NCBI RefSeq assembly: GCF_008014695.1
Contig: NZ_VOXE01000004.1
Coordinates: 1 to 64,000, forward strand
DNA from: Chryseobacterium sp.
Lineage (GTDB): Bacteria; Bacteroidota; Bacteroidia; Flavobacteriales; Weeksellaceae
Length of the DNA: 64,000 nt
Reading direction: 5' to 3'
Shown in pieces: positions 7,399-16,341 of the stretch. The translations under genes were made by a program, and so were the position numbers. The notes under the pieces are model-generated. The model did no database searches. It was not told where the DNA came from and was given only the letters and a program-made list of their open reading frames with translations. Every line of letters begins with the position of its first letter. Position 1 is the stretch's first letter.

Positions 7399-8469
7399 CT
7401 AAGGCATATTTTGCTGCGGAAACTGAACCTTATCCGGAAATTTACCGAGTTCTTCCATGATAATCCCGAACAATTTGGTTTTCACCCTGCCCGAATTTTT
7501 AGGTTCTACCAGATACCGCACTGTTACTTCAACAAATGCATTGTCATGTGCCCGCAGAATGATGGACGGATATTCTTTAACCTCCAATTCGTCGACAGGT
7601 GTATCGGCAAGAATATTTTTAAACCGCTGCACACGGCGGATCATCGCTTCGCCGATTTCCTGCTGCACTATTTTTTTTACCGTGTCCCCCGTAAACTGCA
7701 GATCGCTTCCATAGCATACAAATAATTGGAGTTCGTTCCAGAGAAATGGAAACAAAGGCCAAGAATAATTATAAACATATTCACTGAATACTTTGGAGTT
7801 GGCAAATTTAATGATGCGGCCACTGGGATGGTCTCCCGATAAATAGTCTCCATGAAACTCCCAGAGAGTGGTATCGATATAGCTCACATTAATCACGTCA
7901 CCGAATACGTTGCCTATTCTTATACGGTCACCCACTTCGTACGGCTTGCGGATGAGAATGTATATCCATGCAAAAAAACTGGTGATAGGATTTTGCAGTG
8001 CAAAACCCAATATAAGCGATACAATACCGAATGAAACCAATGTGGCGTACCAGTTGGCAAAAAGCAGCGTAAGAACAATGGCAAAAATGATCATCACACT
8101 GAACAGATCAGCGATGCGTCTTAAATTGTAAGCAGTGGCGGCATTTTCAATTTTGCGGGTCAGCAGTTTTTTCAGAAGCGTGTTCGAAACCAAAACAAAT
8201 AAAATAAACATAACCACCAATACCACTTTTTGAATAAGTGGAATATAAGAGCTTTGGATCGGGAAATACTTCCACCCGAGCAGATAGTATAATCCGCCGC
8301 ATACTACAAATATAATGGCTGCGACCACAAAGGCAGATGCATTTTCTTTTGCGGTAACGCCTTTCTTATCCTTGTCTTTGGTCGGGAATTCGTTCAGTTC
8401 CCGTTGCACTTTGTGATCTTTATGAATGGCCTCGGTTTCTTGAGCTTCAGTTTTTGCTGTGGATTCCAT
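7399..8469 (-). CDS. MscS-family mechanosensitive ion channel
   Basis: 356 residues. A charged cytoplasmic N-tail (about 1-42) precedes membrane helices. The last helix is the pore-lining type, FGIVSLILGFALQNPITSFFAWIYILIRKPYEVGD, which leads into the beta domain RIGNVFGDVINVSYIDTTLWE. The C-terminal alpha/beta part (ILRAHDNAFVEVTVRYLVEP) matches the MscS vestibule. It should open under membrane tension to release solutes on osmotic downshock. It converges with the AI-2E permease; the 177 bases between them show no strong terminator. Confidence 0.9.
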   Translation of the reverse strand: MESTAKTEAQETEAIHKDHKVQRELNEFPTKDKDKKGVTAKENASAFVVAAIIFVVCGGLYYLLGWKYFPIQSSYIPLIQKVVLVVMFILFVLVSNTLLKKLLTRKIENAATAYNLRRIADLFSVMIIFAIVLTLLFANWYATLVSFGIVSLILGFALQNPITSFFAWIYILIRKPYEVGDRIRIGNVFGDVINVSYIDTTLWEFHGDYLSGDHPSGRIIKFANSKVFSEYVYNYSWPLFPFLWNELQLFVCYGSDLQFTGDTVKKIVQQEIGEAMIRRVQRFKNILADTPVDELEVKEYPSIILRAHDNAFVEVTVRYLVEPKNSGRVKTKLFGIIMEELGKFPDKVQFPQQNMP

Positions 8470-8903
8470 AAATTGAGATGTATTTGTTCTTTTTTGAAGT
8501 GATTATATAAAGTTCAGGCAGCGGATAATTTAGCGTTCAATACTTCATCCGTTAACACCGCTCTTAATTTTTTTCTGAGGAATACCAAACATGACGTTGC
8601 TGTATCAGTGAAGGAGCATTTGCCTACAGGGTTTTGCTCTTGACGTTTTGGGCAGGCCTCCCCTGCCCCCAAAGATACATAGAATTACAAATGTGCAGCC
8701 GCTTCGTCAGCTTCTTCAACGCTTGTACGTATTGCCGCTGGACCACTTTCAGAGTTGAATGGTTTTGCCGATTTTTGTCTGTGCTAAAAATGTTTCATCA
8801 TGAACTCAATATAGTTTTGATCATTGTCAGTTTCAGGAGGCTATGGATAATATATCAAAAAAAATTCTACTTTTGAGCGGTACTGAAAATGGGGAGCTTA
8901 CAG
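8470..8903. other. Gene-free stretch left of the IS remnant
   Basis: No coding region with a start, family motif or good composition was recognised on either strand. It separates the MscS gene from the IS3-family transposase tail and may include further degraded IS sequence. Confidence 0.4.
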
Positions 8904-9047
8904 TTCTTATCGCTGGAAGATGCACAGCAAAAGCTGGATGTCTGGAAAGAGGATTATAACAGTTACAGACCTCACGGCTCACTGGGAAATTTAACGCCAA
9001 AAGAGTTCATTGAAAACAGTCAAAAAAAGCAAATTTCTCTACATTAG
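8904..9047 (+). pseudogene. IS3-family transposase (OrfB) C-terminal remnant
   Basis: The plus-strand frame from 8904 to the TAG at 9045-9047 encodes WKEDYNSYRPHGSLGNLTPK followed by EFIEN, the classic end of the DDE integrase domain of IS3-family OrfB (consensus YN..RPHSSLGNLTP.EF). Only about 47 residues remain and there is no start. It marks an old insertion event at the left side of the mobile block. The IS inverted repeat was not identified. Confidence 0.75.
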
Positions 9048-9089
9048 ATTGTTCCATATATCGGCGGGAGGTCAACACATATTGATTTG

Positions 9090-9947
9090 TTAGTGTTGGT
9101 GAAATTTTATTTTATTTATGAGGTCCAAAAAGTATTGCTCTCCCCATAGATCCAGCACGGATGAGTCGGGAATGAACCGAATCACATCTTCCTTGACGCT
9201 GTCAAAATTCACCGATTTAATCTTATCTTCTAAAAGCTGAATAACCTGCGCTCCATTGATGGTTTCACCCTGCCAGTCACCAGTATCCTGAGCACGCAGC
9301 AAAAAGTGGTCGAGATCCAACGGAATTCCTTTTTTGATATACCACTCCAGGTCATACCAGTCCCTTCCCTTTACCCTTTTAATCCATTTCCGGAATAATA
9401 AAGCGTGCATCTTACCAGCAAACAGACTGGGCATTTTAAAGCATTTTACATAAAATGAAAAGGGTCGCAACAACAATTTCTCTTCAGTTTCAAAACCTAA
9501 AGGCGGCTTGCGGTCTACTTCGATCTTAATCTTTACATTGGGCAGATTCCCTACACCCATCTGAGATACAACGTCTTCCAAAACAAGCTCTTTCCACACC
9601 GTGCCTGATTTTAAAAATGCAGACTCTACATTGGATGCGGTAGATTTCTTTTTTTCCTGAATGCTGACCGTGATGCCCAAAGCCTCAAATTCTTTGACGA
9701 CCGCTTCAAAGTAAGGTTCAAGGGAAAACTGTTCGTCCGGCTCCAACAGTGAAAAATCAAGATCTTCAGAAAATCGATCCAAATGGTAGAAAATGCGCAG
9801 GGCAGTGCCGCCATAAAAAGCTGCTTTTTCAAAAAAACCAGCACGTTGAAGACCCGCCAATGCAATTTCCTGCATAATTTCCCGCAGTGCATCATACACA
9901 TCTTGCTTGGATTTGGGATCGTATTCTTGCAACCACTGTTTGATCAT
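9090..9947 (-). CDS. abiEii: AbiEii/AbiGii-type nucleotidyltransferase toxin
   Basis: 285 residues. It has the DNA polymerase beta-like nucleotidyltransferase motifs of AbiEii: GGT at residues 46-48 in FYGGTALRIFYHLDRF, SEDLDF at 60-65 with the catalytic acidic pair, and the downstream helix KGRDWYDLEWYIKKGIPLDL typical of the family. It is the toxin of a type IV toxin-antitoxin system; the studied relatives nucleotidylate RNA, including tRNA acceptor stems, and can abort phage infection. Its start overlaps the end of the antitoxin gene by 4 bases, so the pair is coupled. Length is normal and all motifs are intact. Confidence 0.9.
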   Translation of the reverse strand: MIKQWLQEYDPKSKQDVYDALREIMQEIALAGLQRAGFFEKAAFYGGTALRIFYHLDRFSEDLDFSLLEPDEQFSLEPYFEAVVKEFEALGITVSIQEKKKSTASNVESAFLKSGTVWKELVLEDVVSQMGVGNLPNVKIKIEVDRKPPLGFETEEKLLLRPFSFYVKCFKMPSLFAGKMHALLFRKWIKRVKGRDWYDLEWYIKKGIPLDLDHFLLRAQDTGDWQGETINGAQVIQLLEDKIKSVNFDSVKEDVIRFIPDSSVLDLWGEQYFLDLINKIKFHQH

Positions 9948-10585
9948 AGGGTTCTAAGTGTTTTTGTTAACATCTCTAAACTTGTTTTTTTGGGTGCATC
10001 CTGAATCCAGGATTCAATCGCATCTATATTGAGCTTAGTGAGCATATTTTCATCGATGCGCATGTCCTCCGTGAGAAATGTGATGACCTGATTAATACTG
10101 CGCAATAATATTCCCGAGGTCGTCACAATCTTATCACAGATGGCCTTTTCCGGAGACGCCATAAGAACAGCTTGTTTCTTTGTGAGATTCACACGTTCAA
10201 TGCCCATAGAATAATAAGGAAGAGGCAGATGATGGTAGCTAAAACGGGCTACCTCGGTATTGTAGGATTTGGTCGTTTTGGTCGTTGCCGAAGTAACCTC
10301 ATATACGCGTTCCGGAATAAATGCCCAATGTGAAAGTGCGGCTTCCAATGAAACATAGCTTGGTCCTCTAAGGTGATTGGCCACCAGAAATAATTCAGGG
10401 GACACGATATCAAGTTTTGATCCCGGCACATATAGTCCTTTCTTTACTGTTCTAAGATATCCAGCTTTTACCATCTCCGAGATCTTGTCGTTCGGACGTT
10501 TGTAATCTGACAGCAAGGAAAGCATAATCTGTCTTGTCAAAGGTTCCTCTGAAAAATTTTTGATAAGATTGGACAACGCTAACAT
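9944..10585 (-). CDS. abiEi: AbiEi-type antitoxin / transcriptional repressor
   Basis: 213 residues. An N-terminal winged helix (residues about 15-55, RPNDKISEMVKAGYLRTVKKGLY) is followed by the AbiEi body SPELFLVANHLRGPSYVSLE and EKAICDKIVTTSG, both recurrent in the family. AbiEi proteins bind inverted repeats in their own promoter and silence the partner toxin transcriptionally. A 9-bp inverted repeat lies 20 bases upstream (10605-10625) as a fitting operator. The upstream DNA is very AT-rich. Toxin and antitoxin are both complete, so the module is probably functional. Confidence 0.85.
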   Translation of the reverse strand: MLALSNLIKNFSEEPLTRQIMLSLLSDYKRPNDKISEMVKAGYLRTVKKGLYVPGSKLDIVSPELFLVANHLRGPSYVSLEAALSHWAFIPERVYEVTSATTKTTKSYNTEVARFSYHHLPLPYYSMGIERVNLTKKQAVLMASPEKAICDKIVTTSGILLRSINQVITFLTEDMRIDENMLTKLNIDAIESWIQDAPKKTSLEMLTKTLRTL

Positions 10586-10604
10586 TTGTAAATATTTAAT
10601 GCAA

Positions 10605-10625
10605 TAATCGGAATTTTTCCGATTA
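10605..10625 (-). promoter_or_regulatory. Probable AbiEi operator (perfect 9-bp inverted repeat)
   Basis: TAATCGGAA and TTCCGATTA are perfect inverted repeats separated by TTT, 20 bases upstream of the antitoxin start. The position matches AbiEi autorepression known in other systems. Confidence 0.6.
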
Positions 10626-11196
10626 AATGCAAATATTTTTACACTACTCGATTTATTTTTCTATTCCAATTCATATTTATGATACATCATTACTAGCTTT
10701 TTATGTTGCATTATTATTAGCTTTTTATGTTTTACAACAAGAAGCCTAGCTATAAACAGCTTTCAATGTTTAGCTTTGGATTGTGTAATATTAAAACTAC
10801 GATTAAATTGGATTCTTTCAACACCTCTCTGACTAGATCCCACTATCACAACGTTTATTCACTATATCTTTTAGCTATGTAACCTGACCTTATTATGCTT
10901 TAACATTTATTAACGGGAAATTAAAAAATAAATTCATTTTCTTTTTTTACCTATAAACACTCTATTGTTTTAGGGAGTAAGACACCTCTATTCACAAAGA
11001 AAAAGTATAAATTTTTTCCTATAATGAATGGAACAAAATATTCTGCTAATACAGAAATTATACCTGGATGGAAAAAATCAATGGAAGTGAAACATGATAA
11101 AGCTATTATTTTCAAATCTGATATCCAATTTAATTGGGCAAATAACAATATCCGGTATTATTTCTTAATGGATTTATAAATTTAATTCATAGATAT
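10626..11196. other. AT-rich stretch with a possible gene remnant
   Basis: Mostly non-coding and strongly AT-rich. A 14-bp direct repeat TAGCTTTTTATGTT starts at 10694 and 10718. On the plus strand a frame is open from 10925 to the TAA at 11177-11179. Its last 51 residues follow an ATG at 11024 and include EIIPGWKKSMEVKHDKAIIF, which looks protein-like. No family was recognised; it may be the tail of a lost gene. Confidence 0.3.
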
Positions 11197-11415
11197 TTAT
11201 TCCAACATGATTTCAATAAAATTCTTGTTTCTGTCTTTTGAAGGGAACCAAGATATATTTGCAATCGTAAAAAAATCTCTGTTATCACATAACTTTCTGT
11301 TTTGTTCCTCCGAAATTATTTCAGAGACAGATAAAGATTCTCCGACTCTTGGAAGGAAAGGAAGATTCCATTTGATCTTGACTGATGAATGCTGATAACA
11401 TAAGGCTACTTTCAT
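11197..11415 (-). CDS. Small hypothetical protein
   Basis: 72 residues, no signal peptide or membrane segment. The segment IKWNLPFLPRVGESLSVSE has a compact beta-rich look, and an LPFLPRVG-type stretch recurs in small uncharacterised Bacteroidota proteins as I recall them. A plus-strand frame overlaps much of it; the minus frame was preferred because it has this stretch and lies on the same strand as topB, 66 bases away. Function unknown. Confidence 0.45.
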   Translation of the reverse strand: MKVALCYQHSSVKIKWNLPFLPRVGESLSVSEIISEEQNRKLCDNRDFFTIANISWFPSKDRNKNFIEIMLE

Positions 11416-11481
11416 GATTTTTGTTTCTAAGATACAAAAAAAATGATTTTTGGGTTACTGTAAACTATAAGGGTTCAGCAG

Positions 11482-13593
11482 CTAAGGGAATTGGAATGAT
11501 GTATTCAGATCATCACCCAATATTATATAAGCATCAAATTTTTTACCGTTTCTGCTTCTCATATTTTTGACGAGCGGTGTTTTACCTTCCATTATTAAAG
11601 AAGAAATTTGATCGATATTCAGCTGTACACCGCATACGGTTCTGAACTGCCTCCAGTTGCATTGGTCATCTGGACATTTTACAATTTTGTCCTTGATAAT
11701 TAGATTGTGCTGTCGGCATTTCGGGCATTTTAGTTCCGGGATATTTTCCTGAGGGATTGACAAAGACAACAGTTCGCTGGTGATCTCTGTTGTGTAGACT
11801 TTGATATCGGTGATGAACTGTTTTGAAGTAAGCCCGCCTTTTTCGATCTTATCCAATGCCATCTCCCACTCTGCGGTCATTTGTACATTGCCTATCTTTT
11901 TGTCTTTGACAAGATCATAAACTTTCAGTCCTTTTTCGGTTGGTACTAGAGCCTTACTTTTTCGGATGATATAGTTTCTGCTGAGCAGTGTTTCAATGAT
12001 GGAGGCCCTGGTGGCAGGTGTACCGATACCGATATTTGACAGAATCTGTTGCTCTTCCTTATTTTCTATGGATCTTCCCGCATTTTCCATTGCTGACAAC
12101 AGATCAGCCTCGATATACAGTTTGGGAGGCTGGGTTACTTTTTCCAGCAGTTCCGTTTTTGAAATTTTAAGCTCATCCCCCATTTTCAATTCAGGAAGTT
12201 CCATTAACATCTCTTCCAAGGTATTGCCATTATTATCAATAATGCTATTTCTATGGCTCTTGCTATCTGAAAGGATTCCTTTAATGGCCCGCCAGCCTTT
12301 CGTCAGGATTTTTGAACCCCTGATGCTGAATTCATAATGGTGTACTTTAACTGTGACGTGACTTACCTGTTTAGAGCAATGCTCTGACAAGGCTTCCAGC
12401 AAACGGTAAGCAATCATATTATAAATGGCTTTTTCTGTTGCTGTCAATGCGGAGGGTATTTTTGTGGTGATCAGCAGTCCGTGATGGTCGGTCACCTTCT
12501 GATCATTCACCATCCGCTTGTTGAAGCTGCCGAATTTAAGTGTTGAAACAGCCGATCTGAATTGATCGACGGCATTCAGAATCCTCACCAATTCCGGGAT
12601 CTCTGCCCAAAGATCTTCGGGAATATATTTGCTGCCGGTTCTGGGATAGGTAATGAATCTCTTTTCATAAAGACCCTGTGCAGTCCGCAAGACTTCATCC
12701 GCTGATAATCCTAATTTCATGTTGCATTCCTTTTGAAGTGCTGCGAGGTCGAAAAGCACAGGAGATGATTCCTGAACTGTTTTGATGGAAACCTCTTCAA
12801 CAGTAGCCTTTCCCTCGCGTTCAATAAATCTTAGAATTTTTTCTGCCTGCTTTTTATCTTCCCACCGTTCTTTGGATTGGCTGGTGAAATCCAGATATTC
12901 CTTTCGGTGCTTCAACTGGATTTGCCAGTATTTTGCCCTGGTAAAGTTCTTATGGTCTATAAATCTCCTGCAGATCAAAGCCAGCGTCGGGGTCTGTACC
13001 CTTCCTAAAGAATATAGCTCTTCATGGGCAGCGATGCTTAATGCCTGTGTAGCATTAATGCCCACCAGCCAATCTGCTTCACTTCTTGCTTTTGCGGCTT
13101 CATACAAACCGTCGAAAACTGAACCGGACTGAAGCTTTTTAAAGCCTTCCTCTATGGCCTTTTCAGTAAGAGAACTGATCCATAGTCTTTCAAAGGGTTT
13201 GCTGCATTGGAGATAGTGATAGATATACCGGAAAATGAGCTCGCCTTCCCTCCCTGCATCGGTAGCAACAATGATACTGCTGCATCGGTTGATGACACTT
13301 TGTATTATTTTTAATTGTTTAATTGCGGACGGATCGGGTTGGTACCCTTGGTGATTTTGCTTTTTTATGGGTCTCGGCACCAATAAGAACGGATCAGGAA
13401 AGACAGGTAAAGAGGCTTTGTCGAAGCCTCTTATACCATAGTCTTCCGGCGTTCCCAATGACACCAGATGCCCCAATGCCCAGGTGACGCAGTAACCGTT
13501 GCCTTCGAGACAGCCTTCCTTTCTTTCATTGGCATTTAACAGATGTGCGATCTCATATGCGACACTGGGCTTTTCCGCGATAATGGCTTTCAT
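11482..13593 (-). CDS. topB: DNA topoisomerase III of a Bacteroidota conjugative element
   Basis: 703 residues. It contains the Toprim domain (IIAEKPSVAYEIAHLL at the N-terminus, TDAGREGELIF around 111-120) and the type IA topoisomerase core with catalytic Tyr316 in RFITYPRTGSKYI. A C-terminal zinc ribbon CPKCRQHN...CPDDQCNW is followed by a short basic tail. TopB enzymes relax and decatenate DNA; this subtype is regularly encoded with DUF3945 proteins in CTnDOT-like conjugative transposons and is not the housekeeping enzyme. It ends the minus-strand block HTH - DUF3945 - topB, starting 14 bases after the DUF3945 gene. Confidence 0.93.
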   Translation of the reverse strand: MKAIIAEKPSVAYEIAHLLNANERKEGCLEGNGYCVTWALGHLVSLGTPEDYGIRGFDKASLPVFPDPFLLVPRPIKKQNHQGYQPDPSAIKQLKIIQSVINRCSSIIVATDAGREGELIFRYIYHYLQCSKPFERLWISSLTEKAIEEGFKKLQSGSVFDGLYEAAKARSEADWLVGINATQALSIAAHEELYSLGRVQTPTLALICRRFIDHKNFTRAKYWQIQLKHRKEYLDFTSQSKERWEDKKQAEKILRFIEREGKATVEEVSIKTVQESSPVLFDLAALQKECNMKLGLSADEVLRTAQGLYEKRFITYPRTGSKYIPEDLWAEIPELVRILNAVDQFRSAVSTLKFGSFNKRMVNDQKVTDHHGLLITTKIPSALTATEKAIYNMIAYRLLEALSEHCSKQVSHVTVKVHHYEFSIRGSKILTKGWRAIKGILSDSKSHRNSIIDNNGNTLEEMLMELPELKMGDELKISKTELLEKVTQPPKLYIEADLLSAMENAGRSIENKEEQQILSNIGIGTPATRASIIETLLSRNYIIRKSKALVPTEKGLKVYDLVKDKKIGNVQMTAEWEMALDKIEKGGLTSKQFITDIKVYTTEITSELLSLSIPQENIPELKCPKCRQHNLIIKDKIVKCPDDQCNWRQFRTVCGVQLNIDQISSLIMEGKTPLVKNMRSRNGKKFDAYIILGDDLNTSFQFP

Positions 13594-13607
13594 ATGTGCT
13601 GGATTTT

Positions 13608-15050
13608 TTAGATTTTACGCCCTCTCGATTTAACAGGTTTCTTCTGCTGGGCTTCCTGCTGTTTATTGGCGGGTTGCTGCTGTTTGGGTTCAAGCGGTTC
13701 TTTGACATTTCTGGTCGCTTCATTGGTCCTGCCATCAGAATTGACCGCCTTCTGGGTTTTATGATCTTCAGAAGTCTGGGCTTTTTCTTTAAGCTTATTG
13801 GGATTGGTAAAGGAAAACTCTGTTTTGGAAGTCTCCTTGTTAAAAGTGATATAACCTTGGTAGGCTTTTCCTTTGCTGTCAGTCAATCCATCCACATATA
13901 CCGTTTCTCCTGCTTTGAACTTTTCATATTGTTTGTCATCGAGTTCCTGACCTCTGAACACTCGTGGGACTTCCCCATTGTTGTTTTGAAGTGGCTGATT
14001 GGATTGATCCTGCTGATGGGTTTGTTGCTGGCTCTGGTTGTTGTTAAAGATAAATTCAACATAGCGCTTATCCGCATTAAACTGTACAGTCGCATCGAAA
14101 GGCTCTCCTTTTTTGGAAGTCATCCCTTCGAGATAAAGCGGCTTCCCTTCAAATAATGTCTGCTTTTGTTGATCATCAAGCTTTATGCCCTTGATCTCAT
14201 CGGGGATTTTCATATACTCTGCTCTGTAGGCAACGAGTTCGTTGGTCAGACGGTCCCGGCTGATGACTGATGGAATGATCTCATCAGTCTTGGGATTGAT
14301 CAGGTCTACTACTCTTCCCATATTTCCGCTTTCTCTAAGGTTTTTTTTGTCTTCTTCGGTGAACTCGTGACCGAGAAATTTTAAATTGAGATTAGGTTCT
14401 TTGCGGATGCCATGCAGATGAACGGCCACATCACCCGTATCTCCGGTCTGGAGAGACAAGCGAACATCCATCCTACTGACTGCTGTTCCCAGATCGATGG
14501 TGATGGGAATTAAAGTATTGGTCTTAAACCCTCTCAGCAGCGAATCCATTGCATTCATCTTTTCAAGTTTTTCCTGATTAAGCCCGAATTTTTCCATCGT
14601 TTTCCAGTCGATCTGTTCCGGCTGGAAACGGTATTCCTGATTTTCTGTGTTGTTTTCCATTGTATTCTGATTTTTTAATTGGTTTGTATCTTTGGGTAGA
14701 AGTTCATATTCCTTCAGTTTCTTTTTTTGTTCAGGCGATGTCTGATCGACATGCTGCCCAAAGTCTTTGGCTGAATGGACAGCATCATTTTCCGACACTT
14801 TGAGGAAGCTGAAATACACAGGATTTTTAAGCTGCCGGTAAAAATTGGAAAAGATGTTGGAGAACAGGTCACCATGTTTATCACCACTGATCAATTGGTT
14901 ATTTTCCTTCTTCTCGTCCCGCGGTAACCTTCGCAGGTTTCCATCCTTATCAAAGTCTTTGACCATCTCTACACCGTTGATGCTGTTGTCCGGAACCATC
15001 AGTGTATCCGATACCGGTTTGATTTTTCTGTTCTGGTTGAGCTTTTCCAT
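13608..15050 (-). CDS. DUF4099/DUF3945 domain protein of a conjugative element
   Basis: 480 residues, cytoplasmic, low in hydrophobics. After a variable N-part, a DUF4099-like segment starts near IDWKTMEKFGLNQEKLEKM. A DUF3945-like segment follows (LTNELVAYRAEYMKIPDEIK, then LDDQQKQTLFEGKPLYLEGM), and the same unit is repeated after a Gln-rich linker (LDDKQYEKFKAGETVYVDGL). The tail is Gln/Lys-rich and ends in KSRGRKI, suggesting DNA contact. The family sits next to topB in Bacteroidota integrative elements; its molecular role is unknown. topB starts 14 bases after its stop, so the two form an operon. Confidence 0.85.
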   Translation of the reverse strand: MEKLNQNRKIKPVSDTLMVPDNSINGVEMVKDFDKDGNLRRLPRDEKKENNQLISGDKHGDLFSNIFSNFYRQLKNPVYFSFLKVSENDAVHSAKDFGQHVDQTSPEQKKKLKEYELLPKDTNQLKNQNTMENNTENQEYRFQPEQIDWKTMEKFGLNQEKLEKMNAMDSLLRGFKTNTLIPITIDLGTAVSRMDVRLSLQTGDTGDVAVHLHGIRKEPNLNLKFLGHEFTEEDKKNLRESGNMGRVVDLINPKTDEIIPSVISRDRLTNELVAYRAEYMKIPDEIKGIKLDDQQKQTLFEGKPLYLEGMTSKKGEPFDATVQFNADKRYVEFIFNNNQSQQQTHQQDQSNQPLQNNNGEVPRVFRGQELDDKQYEKFKAGETVYVDGLTDSKGKAYQGYITFNKETSKTEFSFTNPNKLKEKAQTSEDHKTQKAVNSDGRTNEATRNVKEPLEPKQQQPANKQQEAQQKKPVKSRGRKI

Positions 15051-15160
15051 CGCGTTATGTTTGCTTTAATGCCGTAAAAGTAGATGGAAGGTCTCGTCAA
15101 TGCGCCGTATTGGAATTTCAGATCATTCTTTGGCAGTTGATGTCCTTATACTTTAGTATA

Positions 15161-15442
15161 TCAGGAGTTCAGACTTTCCCTGATCAGCTGGTGGACGTCT
15201 GAAAGCTTATAATATAATTTTCCGCTGATGGTATAATAAGGCAGCTTTTTGTCGGTGCGGTACCGCTGCAGTGATCTTGAACTGATTTTTAAAAGCTGCA
15301 ATACATCCTGATTATCGAGCAGCTGCTCGCCATCAACTTCTATAAACTGGGAACGAGTTGCTGCCATTTGTTCTTTGAGGAGGTCAAACCTTTCTATGAT
15401 CTTTTCCATCCAGGCGATAAATTCCGGTCTTTCGATATTCAT
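15161..15442 (-). CDS. Excisionase-like helix-turn-helix protein
   Basis: 93 residues. An N-terminal helix (EFIAWMEKIIERFDLLKEQM) precedes a MerR/excisionase-type HTH: LLDNQDVLQLLKISSRSLQR then YRTDKKLPYYTISGKLYYK. Proteins of this size and pattern are common at the head of topB-DUF3945 blocks, where they act as regulators or excision factors. A 12-bp palindrome AGTTGATCAACT at 15477-15488 lies 35 bases upstream and could be its operator. Confidence 0.8.
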   Translation of the reverse strand: MNIERPEFIAWMEKIIERFDLLKEQMAATRSQFIEVDGEQLLDNQDVLQLLKISSRSLQRYRTDKKLPYYTISGKLYYKLSDVHQLIRESLNS

Positions 15443-15476
15443 AAGAGTGATTTTTTTGATGTTAAAATAGATGAAC

Positions 15477-15488
15477 AGTTGATCAACT
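15477..15488. promoter_or_regulatory. 12-bp palindrome upstream of the HTH gene
   Basis: AGTTGATCAACT is a perfect palindrome, and a further half-site AAGTTGA follows at about 15501. Its place in front of the excisionase-like gene suggests autoregulation. Confidence 0.35.
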
Positions 15489-15710
15489 TTTATTGAGGTA
15501 AAGTTGAAAAACTCGCATCACATAAAGTCACTACCTTTTCGTAGTACCGAAAACATATATAGTATTGGAAAGTATCATTTCAGATATAAAACATTGATTA
15601 TTAATTTATTAACTATCGGATAGATAAAAAAAGCATACCCATGAAATTAATAATCATTTACATTTTTAAACAAGGTGTTTAGTTATTTAAAGTAATGGAA
15701 GGAAGCGTAA

Positions 15711-15809
15711 TAGTCCCTATCGGGTATAATTTCATAATATTAAGCAATTTATATACCCGATAAGGTATATTTTAATAAAATTTGCTATTTTTATACCCGA
15801 AAAGGTATA
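15711..15809 (+). promoter_or_regulatory. Operator array of hipBST locus 1
   Basis: Two perfect inverted repeats of the form TATACC-N6-GGTATA lie at 15752-15769 (N6 CGATAA) and 15792-15809 (CGAAAA); the second ends 3 bases before the hipB ATG. A weaker third copy, inverted, is at 15711-15728. A related but poorer repeat, ACTAC-CTTTTC-GTAGT, is at 15530-15545. HipB proteins repress their own operons from such repeats. The remainder of 15443-15812 is AT-rich and shows no gene. Confidence 0.75.
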
Positions 15810-15812
15810 ACC

Positions 15813-16025
15813 ATGAGTACACTCAGTCAATTTGTCAAACAGAAAAGGAAATCTCAAAATCTTACACAGGAAGAACTTTCACTGAAAGCGGGTGTTGGTC
15901 TGCGTTTCATCAGGGATCTTGAACAGGGGAAGGAAACCATCCGAATGGATAAAGTAAATCTTGTGCTGTCTCTCTTCGGTCATGAATTAACTCCAACGAA
16001 AATAGTTCATCATGAAACAAGGTAA
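15813..16025 (+). CDS. hipB: HipB-like HTH antitoxin, locus 1
   Basis: 70 residues, a single XRE/Cro-type HTH: FVKQKRKSQNLTQEELSLKA then GVGLRFIRDLEQGKETIRMD. It lacks the extended C-tail of E. coli K-12 HipB. In hipBST systems HipB is the DNA-binding part that represses the operon, while HipS neutralises the kinase. Its stop overlaps the hipS start by 14 bases, and two perfect TATACC-N6-GGTATA repeats precede it. Confidence 0.88.
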   Translation: MSTLSQFVKQKRKSQNLTQEELSLKAGVGLRFIRDLEQGKETIRMDKVNLVLSLFGHELTPTKIVHHETR

Positions 16026-16341
16026 AGTCTTCATGTACGGCAACCTTGCAGGAATTCTTACGGAAGATTCCGAAGGTTATCACTTCAAGTACAACACCGA
16101 TTATTTAATCTCAAAAGGTGCAGAACCAATTAGTCTTACTTTGCCCTTAATAGAAGAGCGTTATAACGAGAAGATTCTGTTTCCATTTTTTGATGGGTTA
16201 ATACCTGAAGGCTGGCTGTTAGAAATTGCACAAAAGAATTGGAAACTCAATCCCCGAGACCGTATGGAAATACTCCTTAAAACATGTCACGACTGTATTG
16301 GGGCAGTATCAATCGAAGAAATAACTGAAGATGGAAAATAA
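16012..16341 (+). CDS. hipS: HipS-like antitoxin (detached HipA N-subdomain 1), locus 1
   Basis: 109 residues equal to the N-terminal subdomain of HipA: GKVFMYGNLAGILTED, then EPISLTLPLIEERYNEKILFPFFDGLIPEGW and a final CIGAVSIEE. In one-chain HipA this piece is fused to the kinase; as a separate gene it matches HipS, which serves as the antitoxin in the E. coli O127 tripartite system. It overlaps both hipB and hipT, so the three are cotranslated. Complete by comparison with the second locus in this window. Confidence 0.88.
   Translation: MKQGKVFMYGNLAGILTEDSEGYHFKYNTDYLISKGAEPISLTLPLIEERYNEKILFPFFDGLIPEGWLLEIAQKNWKLNPRDRMEILLKTCHDCIGAVSIEEITEDGK

Noticed and set aside
10951-11148. A 65-codon minus-strand frame
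   Set aside because: The overlapping plus-strand frame has a more natural composition; neither can be proved.
13596-14156. A 186-codon hydrophobic frame on the plus strand
   Set aside because: Antisense to the DUF3945 gene; hydrophobicity results from the Gln/Lys-rich codons read backwards.
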